This document shows, piece after piece, positions 12,695 through 24,591 of a DNA stretch of 64,000 nt. The translations under genes were made by a program, and so were the position numbers. This DNA is from Echinococcus granulosus. Its lineage: Eukaryota; Platyhelminthes; Cestoda; Cyclophyllidea; Taeniidae. A model generated the notes under the pieces. It did no database searches. It saw only the letters and a program-made list of their open reading frames with translations, and was not told the origin of the DNA. The stretch spans positions 36,902 through 100,901 of the forward strand of contig NW_020170524.1 in NCBI RefSeq assembly GCF_000524195.1, written 5' to 3'. Position 1 is the stretch's first letter. Each line of letters opens with the position of its first letter.

Positions 12695-13239
12695 GTAAAT
12701 ATTTGTTCCTACTGGCTTGTGATGTTATTTAAATTTTTCAGATTTTTTGTCTCTTGTATTTGAAACACCTGAGCTCTGTTTTATTTTCTAAACTCGCGTG
12801 AATGCAGATCTTAAAGGTTTCGTTAAGAAGGCCTGTTGGATAGAAAAAGGACTTTGTTGATAGTTAACTCCTTCATGTATATTTATTCTAAATTTTAAAC
12901 CTCCAACAACCCGGGCTGACTGAAAATGACCCAGCAGAACGTTACGAGGGATACACTTTAATAAGATTCAGCAAGAAAAGCGTTGATTCATAGTTACCAT
13001 TTAAATTGGGGGTGAATAGTTGGGTATTTCAGGCTGTGCAGAATGCACCTTTATTCTGTGGCATGACTTTTGGGTAAGGATAGTAGCCACCCAGGCCTTC
13101 TCGTATAGTGACTTCAGCGAAGATTATGGGCGCTGTGAAAAGGCAGCAGTAGGCGCACCCGATTCAAAAGGATGCCAAATCTACTTCCTACCACTGAATG
13201 CCGTGACTTAATAGCACAGAAGCCGTTGAAGTTGTCTGA

Positions 13240-13780
13240 GTTTGTTTGTTATACGAATAGGCAATACTACCGCCACCTCTCCACTAGCTAAATGGAATCC
13301 AGATAGACAGATTACATGTGCTTGGAGAGCGATAAAATGGGAAAATAGTGGCAGGGAGGAATAAATGTGTAACATTAGCTACGCGAAACTCATTAAAGTC
13401 TTATACTTTATTTAATGACTTTGCCTTTAGTCCAATCATTGTGAGCATAGCGATTGGAACATAAATTGCTCGCATTGTGGACTATCATTTTGTCCTGGTC
13501 TCGGTCTTGCACCTCCACTTTCCAGTGCAGTTATCCCTCAAATATCACGTCACTGTCGATAGAGTGGAATAGCGGAGATGGGTCAGCGAAGTTGGGAGAA
13601 AGTGGCTTCTACATGGAGAATCAAAGCACTGTTTTCACTGCTTAGTTTTTGGTTTTAAAAGTGCCGACTACATTGTGCTTGCCCAAGTGGGATGTTGACC
13701 CAAGGAGAGTTGTGGATGAGGTTGAAAAAAAGGAGGGTGCTAAGTAGTAATGTGATGTTGTGGTCGACTGCGTGTGGAAC
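13240..13780 (+). repeat. Fragment of TRIM-like internal region
   Basis: Positions 13262-13375 align with 9445-9560. Further on, a GTGCCGACTACATTGTG stretch aligns with the GTACCGATTACGTTTTG stretch inside 24592-25630. A polypurine run (gaaaaaaaggagggtgctaag) near 13725 marks the expected start of a 3' LTR, which is poorly preserved. No coding capacity is seen. Confidence 0.5.
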
Positions 13781-14307
13781 CACGAGAATATTTGTGCCTC
13801 CGCAGGCTGGGATTCTACCGTACAGCTGTATCAGTAGACTCACATTCCTCTGCCCGTAAATGATATATGTTCCACATCATTTGAGTCTACTACGACTTCA
13901 GCGAAGGCATGCAAGTTTTCACAACTGTGCATGCTGCCAAAAAAATAGTAAACAAATTTAAGATATAAGCCCAAAATCCACTATAAACTGAAGAGGTTTC
14001 CTAGAGCAATTGGTCATTAAGATCTTTTGCATGTTTGTTTTTTAGTTGATTGAAGTCGCAGTCCTCACTTGGTGAGGACTTGGTGAGGTAAATTGACCAT
14101 TTCCTAAAATTAACGGTTATAATCGATTCGAAAGGTACATACTTCAGTGCTAAATTGAGGCTGACATTTAGATTCGCACTTTTTTAGAAAAAGGTAGTTT
14201 TCAGTCCCCTTATTAGGAGTCAGTGTTGACTGGATTACGCTCATCGACAACGCACGGTGGCGAACTCACAAGGTGGAGCGAAGAAAGCATGTAATGTAAC
14301 ATTACTG

Positions 14308-14505
14308 TGTAATACGATAGTGGCTTATCCCTCGGTTCTGGTGAGGCTCCACTTTTGTACTTTGAATCAGCTCCCTTGTACCTCGCTGGGTGGGCTGGCC
14401 TTTTGGGCCATGCCAATAGTCCAGACACCTTCTCCGTGCTGAATACATATGTTCCGCCCGAGTATTGTGTCTTCTTTCGTCTTCAGGTAGTCTCGGGACG
14501 CTACA
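14308..14505 (+). repeat. Solo LTR of the TRIM-like family (198 bp)
   Basis: It begins TGTAATACGATAGTGG and ends GACGCTACA, so it has TG...CA ends. It is nearly identical along its length to 51428-51625, which is also 198 bp. ACTG stands directly before and after, consistent with a 4-bp target duplication. No internal region or second LTR is adjacent. The short ORFs on both strands here are incidental. Confidence 0.75.
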
Positions 14506-16714
14506 ACTGGCTACGAAAAATGATTGATTCAAAAATACGATAGCAGCATCAAACCAAAACCAAGCAGTTTTTATTTTGACAAGATAAAGGTAACGAATAT
14601 CTGGATACATTTTTTGTGATCTTCTGAGCCTCCTTGGAGCAGGAGGACTTACAATATATTTCAGCAGCAAATTTGCTCGTTTAAAATTTATCTTTTTTTT
14701 GCTTAAAATCGTAACACCAATGAGCCAGAAATTAACGCAATTTTAGCGACAAAATGTTTGGGTAGATTGAATTCGTTGGCGGTTGGATATTATTTGACTG
14801 TTTCGTCGATGTCTAGGCACGAAGGTGTGTGTCGTTATTCATGACTTTTAACCAGAGGTTTTTCGATGTTTTACATTAGCTTCACTGGTCTCGTAACTTT
14901 CTGCAATACGTCCTTGCCGGGTGGTTGTGTGTATCTGGACTACGTCTCTTCTTAGACAGTCCGTGTGGTGATCTTTCGACCATGTTGGTTTGTAGAAAAC
15001 ACTTGCCCAAGTAGCTCAGATATTTTATCATTGGGCTCGTTTTATCTCACATGCTTTGGGTTGACTAACTTCACTCCCTTTGGTGAATGTAGAAATTTGT
15101 ATGCACCTTCTGATCAACCACCAATTCAAACTGGAGGTGTTCTTTCCCCTTTTTAGTGGTTTTCGTCATAGATCATGCCTTCTTTTTAACTTAGTTCGAA
15201 GTTATGCCCTTCAGCTGCTTATTGTGTGTTGTTTACCGTCTGATTGTCGAATGTTAATCTGGCTCTCCCTTACAAATTGAAATGCTTTCTAGGCTCATAA
15301 AGCTTAATAAATCCCCAAGACAATTTGAGATACCTTTTATCATACTTAGCTGTTGACCCCACAAATGGTGTTCTCTTCTTTGTTGTAATTTGAGGCCTTT
15401 GGAAATTGATGCACTAACTTTTTAGCCCCCATCAATCTTATTCCTGTTTAGTAACTTAAGTTACTTCTAACATCTTATCTGTTTTCACTCAGTCTTTTGA
15501 ATTGAAAGTCCTTTGTCCAATTGTAAAAGTTGTACTTCTGACTCATGGTATCCCTACTCTATTATTTTCAATCATCAATCCCATTTTTTTCAGTTTTGCG
15601 AGCTTTTATTCACATGGGAATCTTTTTGATCTAGTAGTTTCTTCTGAATATGATTATTCTCCAACTCCATCCGAAGGTATTTCTGCTATTCAGTTGCTGA
15701 TTTGGTAGACTAAGTTGTCGCGCTCTCTTGTTCATATTTTGATAGTGATGGTTTTCCTTTTCATTTTCGTAAAATCTCTTGGGTTTTTTCGCCATAGTTG
15801 AAGACCTTATTCAGCGAGCAGGTTTCTTTTCCGCTGTTCATTCATTAATACCACAAATAATGCTCTCTTTTAGTTTATGCTTGGACCCAGTGCTGCTTCT
15901 GGTATCGCTTATTTTAGTGTGTCTATCCTTATTTATACCCACCACTTTTTGCTGTTTTCGACCTTTTATTATTTCTTGAGTTTTTAAATCCAGTAATCTT
16001 ACTAACAATTGCAGAGTCTTCGTATGCGTTGGAAGGTATTTATTCTGCCTATCATTCGCTAGTTTCGTAAACTGTGTCTCCATTCCCTTTTTGCTTGAGA
16101 TAGTTTCTATATTTTTGAATCGCTTGATTTTCATACTTATGCTCAGTTATCTATCTTTGTTCATATTTGTCAACTTTAGTGATGCTCAAATTTATGTTAA
16201 CTTTTTGAAATCCCTTAAATTCTTCCAGTAGTCGACGAGTATCGAATTCGACCTGCAGGTATCTGTTTCGCAATTAAACGCTCTGATCTCCCTTCTTTTC
16301 ATTTTCATGTTCCGCCAAATTCGTGACATCTCTTTTGTAGATGGACCGTTTGCATTTCTAATCACAGGTGCCTTTCTGTCATTAAATAATTAATTCCAGA
16401 AAATACGTCCCGGCTTTCTTCCTGCTTGTGTCGAGTATTATTCTTAAATCGCTCGCCTTGTGATATTTGGTATATGCTCGGCTAGTTATATTCAACCGTT
16501 TTACTCCTACTTATGCTGACCGTATTGAATCAATTATTCCATGTAGATAAGGGGTATATGCCCTTAAAATCAGGTATTCCTTCTGCTGTTGATTTGTCAT
16601 TTTCACAGACTAAGCTCTCATCTTCAGTTTGCTGGAGTCGTCTTTTTTAATTGCTTTGTAATGTTCATGTATCATTTGTAGACGATTTTTTTATCCAAAT
16701 TCACTTTTTTGCAG
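14506..16714. other. T-rich non-coding stretch upstream of the KCMF1 exons
   Basis: The + strand is strongly T-rich and has no exon I can support. It probably holds the promoter, first exon (the short N-terminal peptide before the ZZ finger) and first intron of KCMF1. I looked for a start exon ending in phase 1 and could not choose one. Confidence 0.4.
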
Positions 16715-18884
16715 GTGTTAAATGTGACGCTTGTGAGGCAAACGCTTTTCGACTCCGTCGGTACAAATGCCTCCGTTGTGTTGACTTTGATCTCTGTGGT
16801 CCATGCTACGATCGGCGTGCGGAGGCACTTTCGCACCGAAGGAATCACCCAATGCAATGCCTCATCCTCGAGTCGGATCGCAAAATTTTTTTCCCAAATA
16901 CTGTTAGTCACTATCTTTTGCGCAATTTGGTTTATGCCTCTTGTTTTACTCGAATTTCTTCCTGTTTAAAGAAGTCTAACGAAATGCCGAGGAGTTACAT
17001 CTGTCCCATCTGTGGGGCTCTGGGATTCAAGGCTGTCGATCTGGGAGCTCATGTTCATGCCAAACACAGCAATTCTCGTATGGGTGTTCTCTGTCCCCTT
17101 TGTATTTACCCTCCTCCCGGTAATCCTCCTGGTGGCAGGGGTAGCAATCCCAACAGGGTACACAACTGCTTCTCCACCCACCTTAGTGAGGTTCACCGCC
17201 TCAAAGCACCCACGAGTGGTGCACCTACCGCCATTTCCTCTAATTCTTCGTCTTCGGCCGCCATTGAAACCTTTTTGACTAGAGACCCCAATCGTCAGTG
17301 CTCATGGGAATGTGGTGCCTCAATGCGGAAGGTGTTTCATTTATACTCTTTTTTCTTCCTCACAGACTTTTACGAACCTACGAAAGCCAAACAACAAGCG
17401 TCTGCTCAGAGGAGCCGTGGCAGATCTTCACTAAGCGCCGATGAACAAGAGTTATTCGACCTTGTTTCAGCCTCCTCCACGGACCCTATGGGCCGAGGTT
17501 TGCACTTCCGTCTACAACGTAATCTCTCTTCATCTACTTCAGGTCAGGTTTCACACTCTGAGCTGGTTGCTAGCTCAAAGGTGAGTATCTTTTAAAAAAG
17601 CTAGCGTTATTTTTAAACACATGCGAAATCGTTTTTGGACCGAATTTGCAATTTTGAAACACCCACAATCAGACTTAGTGAGTATATATCTCACGTTTAA
17701 AATCCCATTTTCCGTATCTAAGGCTCCATTTATCTGGAATGCCAACTTAAAGCTTTGTCTATCACGCATTAAAGCCGTGCTTCTTACTGTTCGTTGTGAT
17801 TTTGGGAGAAGAGTTGGAGACTTGGTTTGAAGGCTCATTTTCGGTACATTGGTTAGCAGGTAATTGAGAGACAGGCCGATACCATCCGACGGGAGGCAGG
17901 GGATGAAGTCTCCGAACCCACACCACAAATAACTTCTCAACCCACCAAAAACATCAATAACAGCAGCAATAATGAAGGTGACGAGAATAATGGAAACTCT
18001 GAGCCGCTTGAGCCCGCAACTTCGTCGGCGACAGCTGATACAGGCACGGCAGTTGAGGAGGTCCAGGGAGGTAGCGTTGTCGTGCCAGCTGAAGCTACTT
18101 CTTCTCTTGTCTCTTACGGTGCTGCTGCTGCAATAGTCGACTGCCGGTAAGTTTAATACTGAGAAAAGCCTCAGCCTTCGAGCATGTTGAGCGCATTTCA
18201 TCATTGCTGAATTTCGTGAGCTCAATTACCCCGAAGTGGTAGGATACGTGATCATTGACTGCTAATCCCCACGATCCAGGGGTTTAGTTATGCTATTCGT
18301 GAGTTGGTTGCTGCAATTATTTTGTATTGCCTTATTGTCGACTGCTAGCATTGTCTGCGCACCTACCGCCGAAATCCAGTCACCAAGTGCACGACTCAAT
18401 GCGTCACATTGACTTCTTTATCTTATCAGTGAACGTAGAATGCGAACATCCCGCCGGTAAGCTATAAAACCAACTTTTTCTGTTCGTACGAGTGTGCTAT
18501 CTGCTCGTGAGAATTAGACTCACCGACCTCTTGATTGAGTTTAACTACCGCCAGCCTCCGCTCCTATTTGGGTGCAAGGAAATGAATTTTGATGCTTTTG
18601 TCGCCAAGCTGTTTCGCTTCATCAGTTGTCGCGTCACACACGGTTTGAGCGTATCCGAGCTATATTGTTGACGACAGTTCCTTCTGTTCAGATGTACTGT
18701 CTGTTCACAGGTGGAGTATTGCCTCCATACGCTGATTTCCGATCATTTTGCCTCCTCTAGGCTGTTTGAAGCAGCGAGGAAGAAGTGCGATCCCGTCTGG
18801 CTTTCATTTGTGCACGAGTTGATCTGGGACAGTCTGCATATTGCCGGTCTTTCATTGACGCCAAGTGAGGGTGAGAAAAAGTGA
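16715..18884 (+). CDS. KCMF1: E3 ubiquitin-protein ligase KCMF1 homologue (5' partial)
   Basis: The first exon shown carries a ZZ zinc finger (CDAC, CLRC, CGPC and the HRRNH pair). Two C2H2-like fingers follow (SYICPICGALG...HVHAKH and GVLCPLC...THLSEVH), then a GRGLHFRLQRNLSSSTSG segment like the one after the Di19-type fingers in vertebrate KCMF1. The family has E3 ligase activity and acts in degradation of N-degron and autophagy substrates. Exons inferred: 16715-16902, 16972-17580 (probably with one small intron ending at 17365), 17860-18146, a 27-bp microexon 18430-18456, and 18761-18884 ending at TGA. Phases agree across the last four joins. The final exon might instead splice on at GAGG/gtgag near 18871. 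The start exon (the vertebrate protein begins with six residues before the ZZ) was not found. Confidence 0.85.
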
Positions 18885-19132
18885 AAAATTAGCCAAACCA
18901 AACTACCGATTCGTTGTCTTTCTCAGGAAGACTACCTCTTTCCCACTCTTTCCGCTCCTTCGCCTCACCCTCATGAACACGACTAGCCCATTTCTTCACC
19001 ATCCTTCTGTGCATTCGTTATTACATTTTGTGGCACGTTGCTTAGTAACGTCTCTGCTATTCTTTCCCGTCTCATCTCTTCTTCCTACGAAGGCTTCCAA
19101 AGCAGCAAGAATATGGTGATTTATATCTGATT

Positions 19133-19670
19133 TTATTCTCGTGCCTCTTCTTGGTTAATGAGGCGCAGACATTCATCAGCGAATTCCACGAAGAGAGGTT
19201 CTTTCATAGCTTTTTCAATGGCTTTTGCGGGATGGCGAGAGTTGTCGAGGTTGACTAAATAATCCCGCAGATGTCGGTTTGAAAGGAGCTCCTTGAGACG
19301 TTCGGATGTGCCTAGTCACCAATTTAGTTATCAGTCAAATAGCCGATGAATTAACCTACGAAGTTTTTCGAGGAGTCGGGTAGGGATGTAGTCGGAGCAG
19401 TCGTCACCCAGATCAAGGGGTACAAGTGGTACTGAATCGAAGGTAACTGGGTGGAGGCCAGCTTACTCTCTGTCTCGAGTTGCTCTTCCGTTTTTTCTCC
19501 GTGTGGTTGTACGCAGACGCTTTTGTGCGCCTTGTAGCAATTAAGGGAGCAGCTAAATGCAATTTTTGAAAAATAAAATACTACTTTTTTAGCAGACAAG
19601 AAGGGCACTTGTATTTCCATGCAGCGGATTTGCAGACCTCGCAGGATTTATTCCCTGATAAGTCATTCAT
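19133..19670 (-). CDS. ZNHIT3: Zinc finger HIT domain protein 3 (ZNHIT3) homologue
   Basis: Four exons give a complete 140-residue protein: 19670-19585, 19552-19467, 19431-19360 and 19311-19133. The introns are 32, 35 and 48 bp and all phases agree. The N-terminus is a zf-HIT finger (CEVC, CPSC, CSLNC, HKSVC). The C-terminus reads LLSNRHLRDYLVNLD and KEPLFVEFADECL, very close to human ZNHIT3 (155 aa). ZNHIT3 works with NUFIP1 in box C/D snoRNP assembly in the nucleus. The TAA stop lies inside an AATAAA, so the 3' UTR may be only a few bases long. The gene converges on KCMF1 with about 250 bp between the stop codons. Confidence 0.9.
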
Positions 19671-21362
19671 AGCCGAAGCGTATGGCTTTAGTAAAAAAGG
19701 ATTTGCGTGTAAAAGAATACAAGAACGGAAGTAAGAAACAAAATAAACACCATTCCGAAAAAACAGGCTAAATGGTAGCTGAATTGGGATAGCAGATCTT
19801 AGATAAAAACGGAAATTTCAGCTAAAGATGTGAGCCAAACCGTAGAGCTATGCCCCGTATCATCATTCGGATCGTAAAGGAAGTGACAAATAGTTTCTAA
19901 AAAACAAGGAGCTGGGAGACATTTCTGGCATGATTTGGACCCTACCTTACGTGCGACGATAAGTGCAGGCACACTACTAACAGCGGAGGCCGCTAATTCA
20001 AATAGAGCGGACCACGACCAATACAGATAGGGAGCTGCCATATGTGCTCTGCATGGGTAGGCCACCGAAAAAAGATAGGCAGGATTTCAGCTTTTTAAAA
20101 AATCGGAATTACAAGTCAATTTTCAATTCTGTAACAATTAACTAAGTAGGTTTAAGGTGTCAATTAATAATATGCTAGCAACTAAAACAAAGGATCCGAT
20201 GTAACCAAGACATGTGGCCCATAAATACTGTCTGACTAAATTAAAAGTGTTTTGGCAAATGATCGTGTAACTCGTTTTTGAAATACTATATTTTAATACT
20301 CAGATTGTTTAAAATGCCCCCTTAGGCTGAGATGCGTGCAATCAACTCTAACCTCGTGATGGAAGCGTCGTTAGAACTCTTCAATGCAAGTAATAGTTCA
20401 GTATCTGGACCACTTTTATACTTGTACTGATTCCCGATAACTGTGGCTAGTAAACGTGTTCCTACCTGTTTGTTCAAACGGTACACTCCATGAACGCGGT
20501 ACACTAGTTGCCGGGTCCCCCGAATCTCCTTTTAAAGTCAAGATTAACTTTGAAGAATGGCTCGGAACCGCAAAATTCAACGTCTCTCTCTGTCCTTAAA
20601 GCCAGCATTGGCCATCATCCTCTTTACCTTCCACTAAGATTTGTTTCAGACCGTTGTAAGCGCCGATATTACCCACGACGCTGACTTCGGATGATGCTGC
20701 GACACCTTAACTCATCATTGATCAAGAAAATCAGTTCTCAGCCAGAGACTTTTTTGCTATCAAAAAGGTGGCGAGGACGACATGGAGTACGCCAGAAATC
20801 TCCAATTTCCAGCAGATCGCGCTTTCCTAGGCTCGTCTCCAAACAGGTTCGTTGACGGGATAACCGTCCATTCCAGACACGGAGTCTGACCACTCATTAT
20901 GGTTGAGAAACTGCGGCATAAAGACCAGTTCGCAATCAAGAGGCGCTAGGAACTCTGTACGACCTCGCTTTACGAGATGCCCAACAAATGGTAAAAATCA
21001 GCACCACATCATGTTCCTTCGTGCTGTGGCCCAAGTTCAGGTGAGCCTTCCTTTCACCGACTCTATTTGCTCCCAAACGGCATCCATACATTTATGCGAG
21101 TCCCAAGTAAATATGGATATCCATTCAGTTTCCTTCTCGACTCAAGCCCAGCTAAATCAATAGCGAATTCTCCGGTTTTCCTCACTCTGTAGTAAGGCTA
21201 AGGTCTCTTTTCCTTCTACAAGACTACGTTCAGCAGAAAAGAAACCTGGACAACGGACCTTATTATATGCTCAGAACCGGCTTGAGTCGTGATACTTGGT
21301 GCTGCTTTTTTATGTCACGCCAAAGACGCCCTAAATTTTGCGCAGGGAGCCTTTTTTACCCA
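19671..21362. other. Intergenic; decayed repeats, no supported gene
   Basis: A minus-strand open frame at 19799-20065 has a hydrophobic stretch (SALFELAASAVSSVPALIV), but I found no clear family or consistent splice context. From about 20880 the + strand has scattered retroelement-like words (ALGTLYDLALRDAQQM, gag-like) broken by stops. They may be the upstream part of the pol relic that follows. Confidence 0.35.
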
Positions 21363-21632
21363 TTAAAGCCCTGAAACCAAAGCAGATGTTGCACTACTGG
21401 AAGGAGACGCAAATGACATTTGCAGCGCCCTCCTTGAACCGGGACAAACAGGTATCGCGAAGCATACGATAAATACCGGCAAAGCTAGCCCCATTTGGCA
21501 ACCACTTCTATCTACGCCACCCCTCCTGCTTGAAGTAAATCGTCCCTTCGAAGAGATGAATCGAGTCGAGATCACGAAAGCATCAAAGTCCCCATGAGCC
21601 TCTGCGATTGCGCTGGTAAAGAAAACCAAAAA
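21363..21632 (+). mobile_element. Decayed Ty3/gypsy pol fragment (start of reverse transcriptase)
   Basis: One + frame carries the run-in to a gypsy-type reverse transcriptase: a PIWQP motif, then EVNRPFEEM, then a degenerate SP.ASAIALVKK block. In intact elements this block leads into the RT palm. A stop codon and lost residues show that it is dead, and nothing beyond the block is recognisable. The antisense ORF here is a shadow. Confidence 0.6.
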
Positions 21633-22376
21633 GTGAGGACATGGCCAATACCAACAAACTAGACAGAATCAAGTGTAGCGGGTTCCTCGTTTGTCTCTTC
21701 CCCTCTGTACTTCAAGCTCAAAACGAACAGGTTGATTCGATTAATGCGTTTTTAAGTCAGAGTTGACGGGAGTCAGTACAAGTCTGGGAGAGTCTGGATA
21801 ATGAAATCTTCGCCTTGGGGAATTCTGACGACTTTCATGAGGTTAGCTGATTGCCCGATTCTCATTTAAGGCGCAACTTTTAACCTAATTATTGCAATCT
21901 TACCCCATTCAAATCTCCGCCCATTCATTGACTAAAATTGATCCTCCTTTTCTTCGATCTTAATGTACTGGAGCATTTACCTTCCATTGATGCTACACTC
22001 AATAAGTATCATCACTTCACAGTTTTCGCTTTAAAATTAGATTAGGGTTTTTGCCTCTATTGATCGCATTATACAACCTCCCTATAGTGCGATAGACATT
22101 TTGTAAAAAGCATTCTCTTTTTAGTAGTTATTTTAATAAGTACTATAATTCTAGTGAGGTATTTGTAGTTTTTGTGTTGATTGGTTTTACGGGAAGGGAC
22201 AAATACGCCATGTCTAGTTGTTTTGATGTTTAGGTTTGTTGAAAAATATATAACATCTGAGCTGACTTAATGCCGCCTGTTAAGTTGTGTAATAGCTTCG
22301 TAATGTTACGCTTTTCTATGTTACCTTATACAGCACACTTCAACTGTTTTTAGGCTTTTCAAAGCTTCTGAGACAA

Positions 22377-23697
22377 ATGGTGGACCAAAGTTTCATTATA
22401 GAAGGGTTGAACAAACAGTTCAAATTAATTGAAGGTACCCGAAAAAAGTGGGACAGTGCTGTGCTGAGATCTGGAGAAGTGTATACCTCACTCGCCTACA
22501 ATCTCATGCGCGAGTCTGTGTCCATTAAGTCCGGCAGCCAAGGTGATGAGCTTTGGTCTCTGAAATTGGTAAATTTATTCAACGTATTTACGCTTCTATT
22601 TACAATGTCTATTCATTTTTTTGGTCTATCATAGTGGCTCCTAATTTCATTATAAGTTATGGAATCGGGCTTTGGAATTGTGCCACAAAATTGTGTAGTA
22701 TTTTACAGTTACTGCTTAAAACGTGCCAGTCTCAGTAGGGCTAGATTAACCGCTATTCCCATGACCGGTTTTAGATACCGCAATGTAGCGCTGCCTGCAG
22801 GCTTTTCCTTGCGGGCGATCCGATCAGGGCAGCTCGTCTCGCGGCAGCCCGACAGATAGAAGAGGATTTTGACTCACTGGAGTCTATTTTACAGAGTCTT
22901 CAGGAGTGCGTGGAATCGGTAGAGAAGGCTGTAAGTTTCTTATTTTATCGCATATACATCGACCTTTGTTGTTTCTTATTTTGAAACTGTTACTTTTCTG
23001 AACTTGTGCGTTTTATTACTTAAAATACGGCAAGCGATTTTAATTCACTAGTATATAGTTTTAAGCAGATGTCCTACTTATTTCAGCGGTTTCAAGGCAC
23101 CTGTACTTATCGTACCAGTATTTAACACTGAGAATCAAACGCCTTGGTGAGATATTTGGAACTATTTCACATCCCACCTTAGTGACGTGTGTTATCAATC
23201 GGGTCATACTATCCCCTAAGCGTATTATTAGCACTGGACGTAAATTCTTTTTAATGCTTTCTAATGTTTACTATTACTTAATATATAAGGTCCAGCGATT
23301 GGCTGCACTGCGCAAACTAAAGGTGAATCCCACCGCCGCAGCCATCGTTCCGGCCAGCCCGCTGATCTCACCCAGTCGGCGAAAAGCGAAGCGCGGTGGT
23401 AACAGAAAGGACGGAGACGGGGGGAGGGCGCTGATGGCGCAGCATGTTCCATGGTCGGTGTTGCAGGAGGAGGCGGAAGCGCTGGTACATCGATTACGCG
23501 AGGACGTGGCCTTCCGTGAAGGACTGGTGCGCGCTCTCGTTCCCACCACCGCCAATACCGTATCTGGGGGCAGTGGAGAGATCGATCGAGGCTCACCGCA
23601 GTACCTCTGCTTCCTCTGGCGTGAGGCACACCAAATTGTGAAGTGGGAAAACCTCCTTGATTTGACCGAACATGTTTGCGAGGTTACTGCCACCTGA
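22377..23697 (+). CDS. AIRIM: AIRIM (C1orf109)-like protein
   Basis: Three phase-0 exons, 22377-22568, 22775-22930 and 23290-23697, encode 251 residues. The N-terminus (IEGLNKQFKLIEGTRKKWDS) and the middle helix (IEEDFDSLESILQSLQECV) align by pattern with human C1orf109. That protein is a subunit of the SPATA5/SPATA5L1 ribosome-maturation complex, which releases RSL24D1 from pre-60S particles. The C-terminal block (VLQEEAEALVHRLREDV...FLWREAHQIVKWENL) fits the family's last helices. A Gly/Arg/Lys-rich insert (about residues 135-155) is extra. The start is the first ATG after a possible acceptor at about 22354, so a further upstream exon cannot be excluded. The identity rests on pattern, not strong identity. 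Confidence 0.6.
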
Positions 23698-24591
23698 TGC
23701 GCGTTTGATGTTCATCTCCTTTTCTTCTATTCGTGCAATAATGATGGCCTGTTACTGATGGCTTGTGCTTGTATACATAAGAATTTCAGTCATTACTGAT
23801 ATAATATATTTTTTTAACAAAAGGTGTTACAGGAATGGAGCTGAATTCTGTTTTGGTACAGGACATCTGGCAGTGGAGTTGTGAATAATCTTTAAGCTGT
23901 TGCATGTAGCTGGCTTGTTCTTTTCCTCCACTGCATTAGTGCCTTGCTGTAGATTTAACTCACTGAATCTAAGAAATTGAGGCGAGAGTTCTTTATTTTT
24001 TACTTCTCACCAGTTATCTGTTTGGTGTTTATGCGTGTGCTTATTTTCTATTCGACGTCAATCCTCATCTCTGTTACAAGGTGGTAGTTTCTTTTCTGGC
24101 TTAACTAACTGTTAGTCCGACTGCTTCAACTGATCGTCTGTCCCCCTCTTCTTTACACTCGTGACGTCTCGGAGGCGTTCCTATTCCGTGTGGTCTTAAT
24201 TTACTTTTATAAACCAATTTTACTTGCGTTCTGGGTTGGGAGGATTGTTATTCTGCTATGAAATTGCGTTTTGTATGTTTTAATAACCTCACCTCCTGTC
24301 TGGGGTTTTGGCCGTCTCGCTACTTGCCTGTAACAGTTCTACTACTTAGGTATTTTGGACGAATGTTAGTAGCTAAGCAACAATGTTTTAGTGACTTCCG
24401 GTCAACTTTACGTATATTATGGGGATTAAGCGGTTGGGAATACGAAACAGGTGCTAGAATTGACCTCGTTCCATGGCTATTGGCTTGAAGAAAGTGTGCT
24501 GTCGATTTGCTACTGTGTCTTGTAAGTAGCACGAGTGTTGGGCTGATAGCGCTTTTTGCGTGCGGGTTTGTTTCACCAAACCACAGCCTAT
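23698..24591. other. Intergenic, nothing assignable
   Basis: T-rich on the + strand. The short ORFs at 24258-24532 overlap each other on both strands and lack coding character. I see no RNA gene or repeat copy. Confidence 0.45.

Noticed and set aside
14213..14670. Several ORFs on both strands (60-120 codons)
   Set aside because: They overlie the solo LTR at 14308-14505, and the equivalent sequence at 51428-51625 does not keep them open.
15779..16134. Overlapping ORFs on both strands upstream of KCMF1
   Set aside because: T-rich intronic DNA with no domain or splice support.
19432..19466. A 20-bp ZNHIT3 intron ending at ...cctccacccag
   Set aside because: It would keep frame, but a 35-bp intron to the next AG (gattcag) keeps the same frame and is in the size range of the other introns.
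19799..20065. Minus-strand ORF with a hydrophobic stretch, possible membrane-protein exon
   Set aside because: No family match by eye, no consistent splice partners, and an in-frame run of low-complexity codons.
23261..23693. Minus-strand ORFs of 122 and 139 codons
   Set aside because: Antisense shadows of the GC-richer third exon of the AIRIM-like gene.
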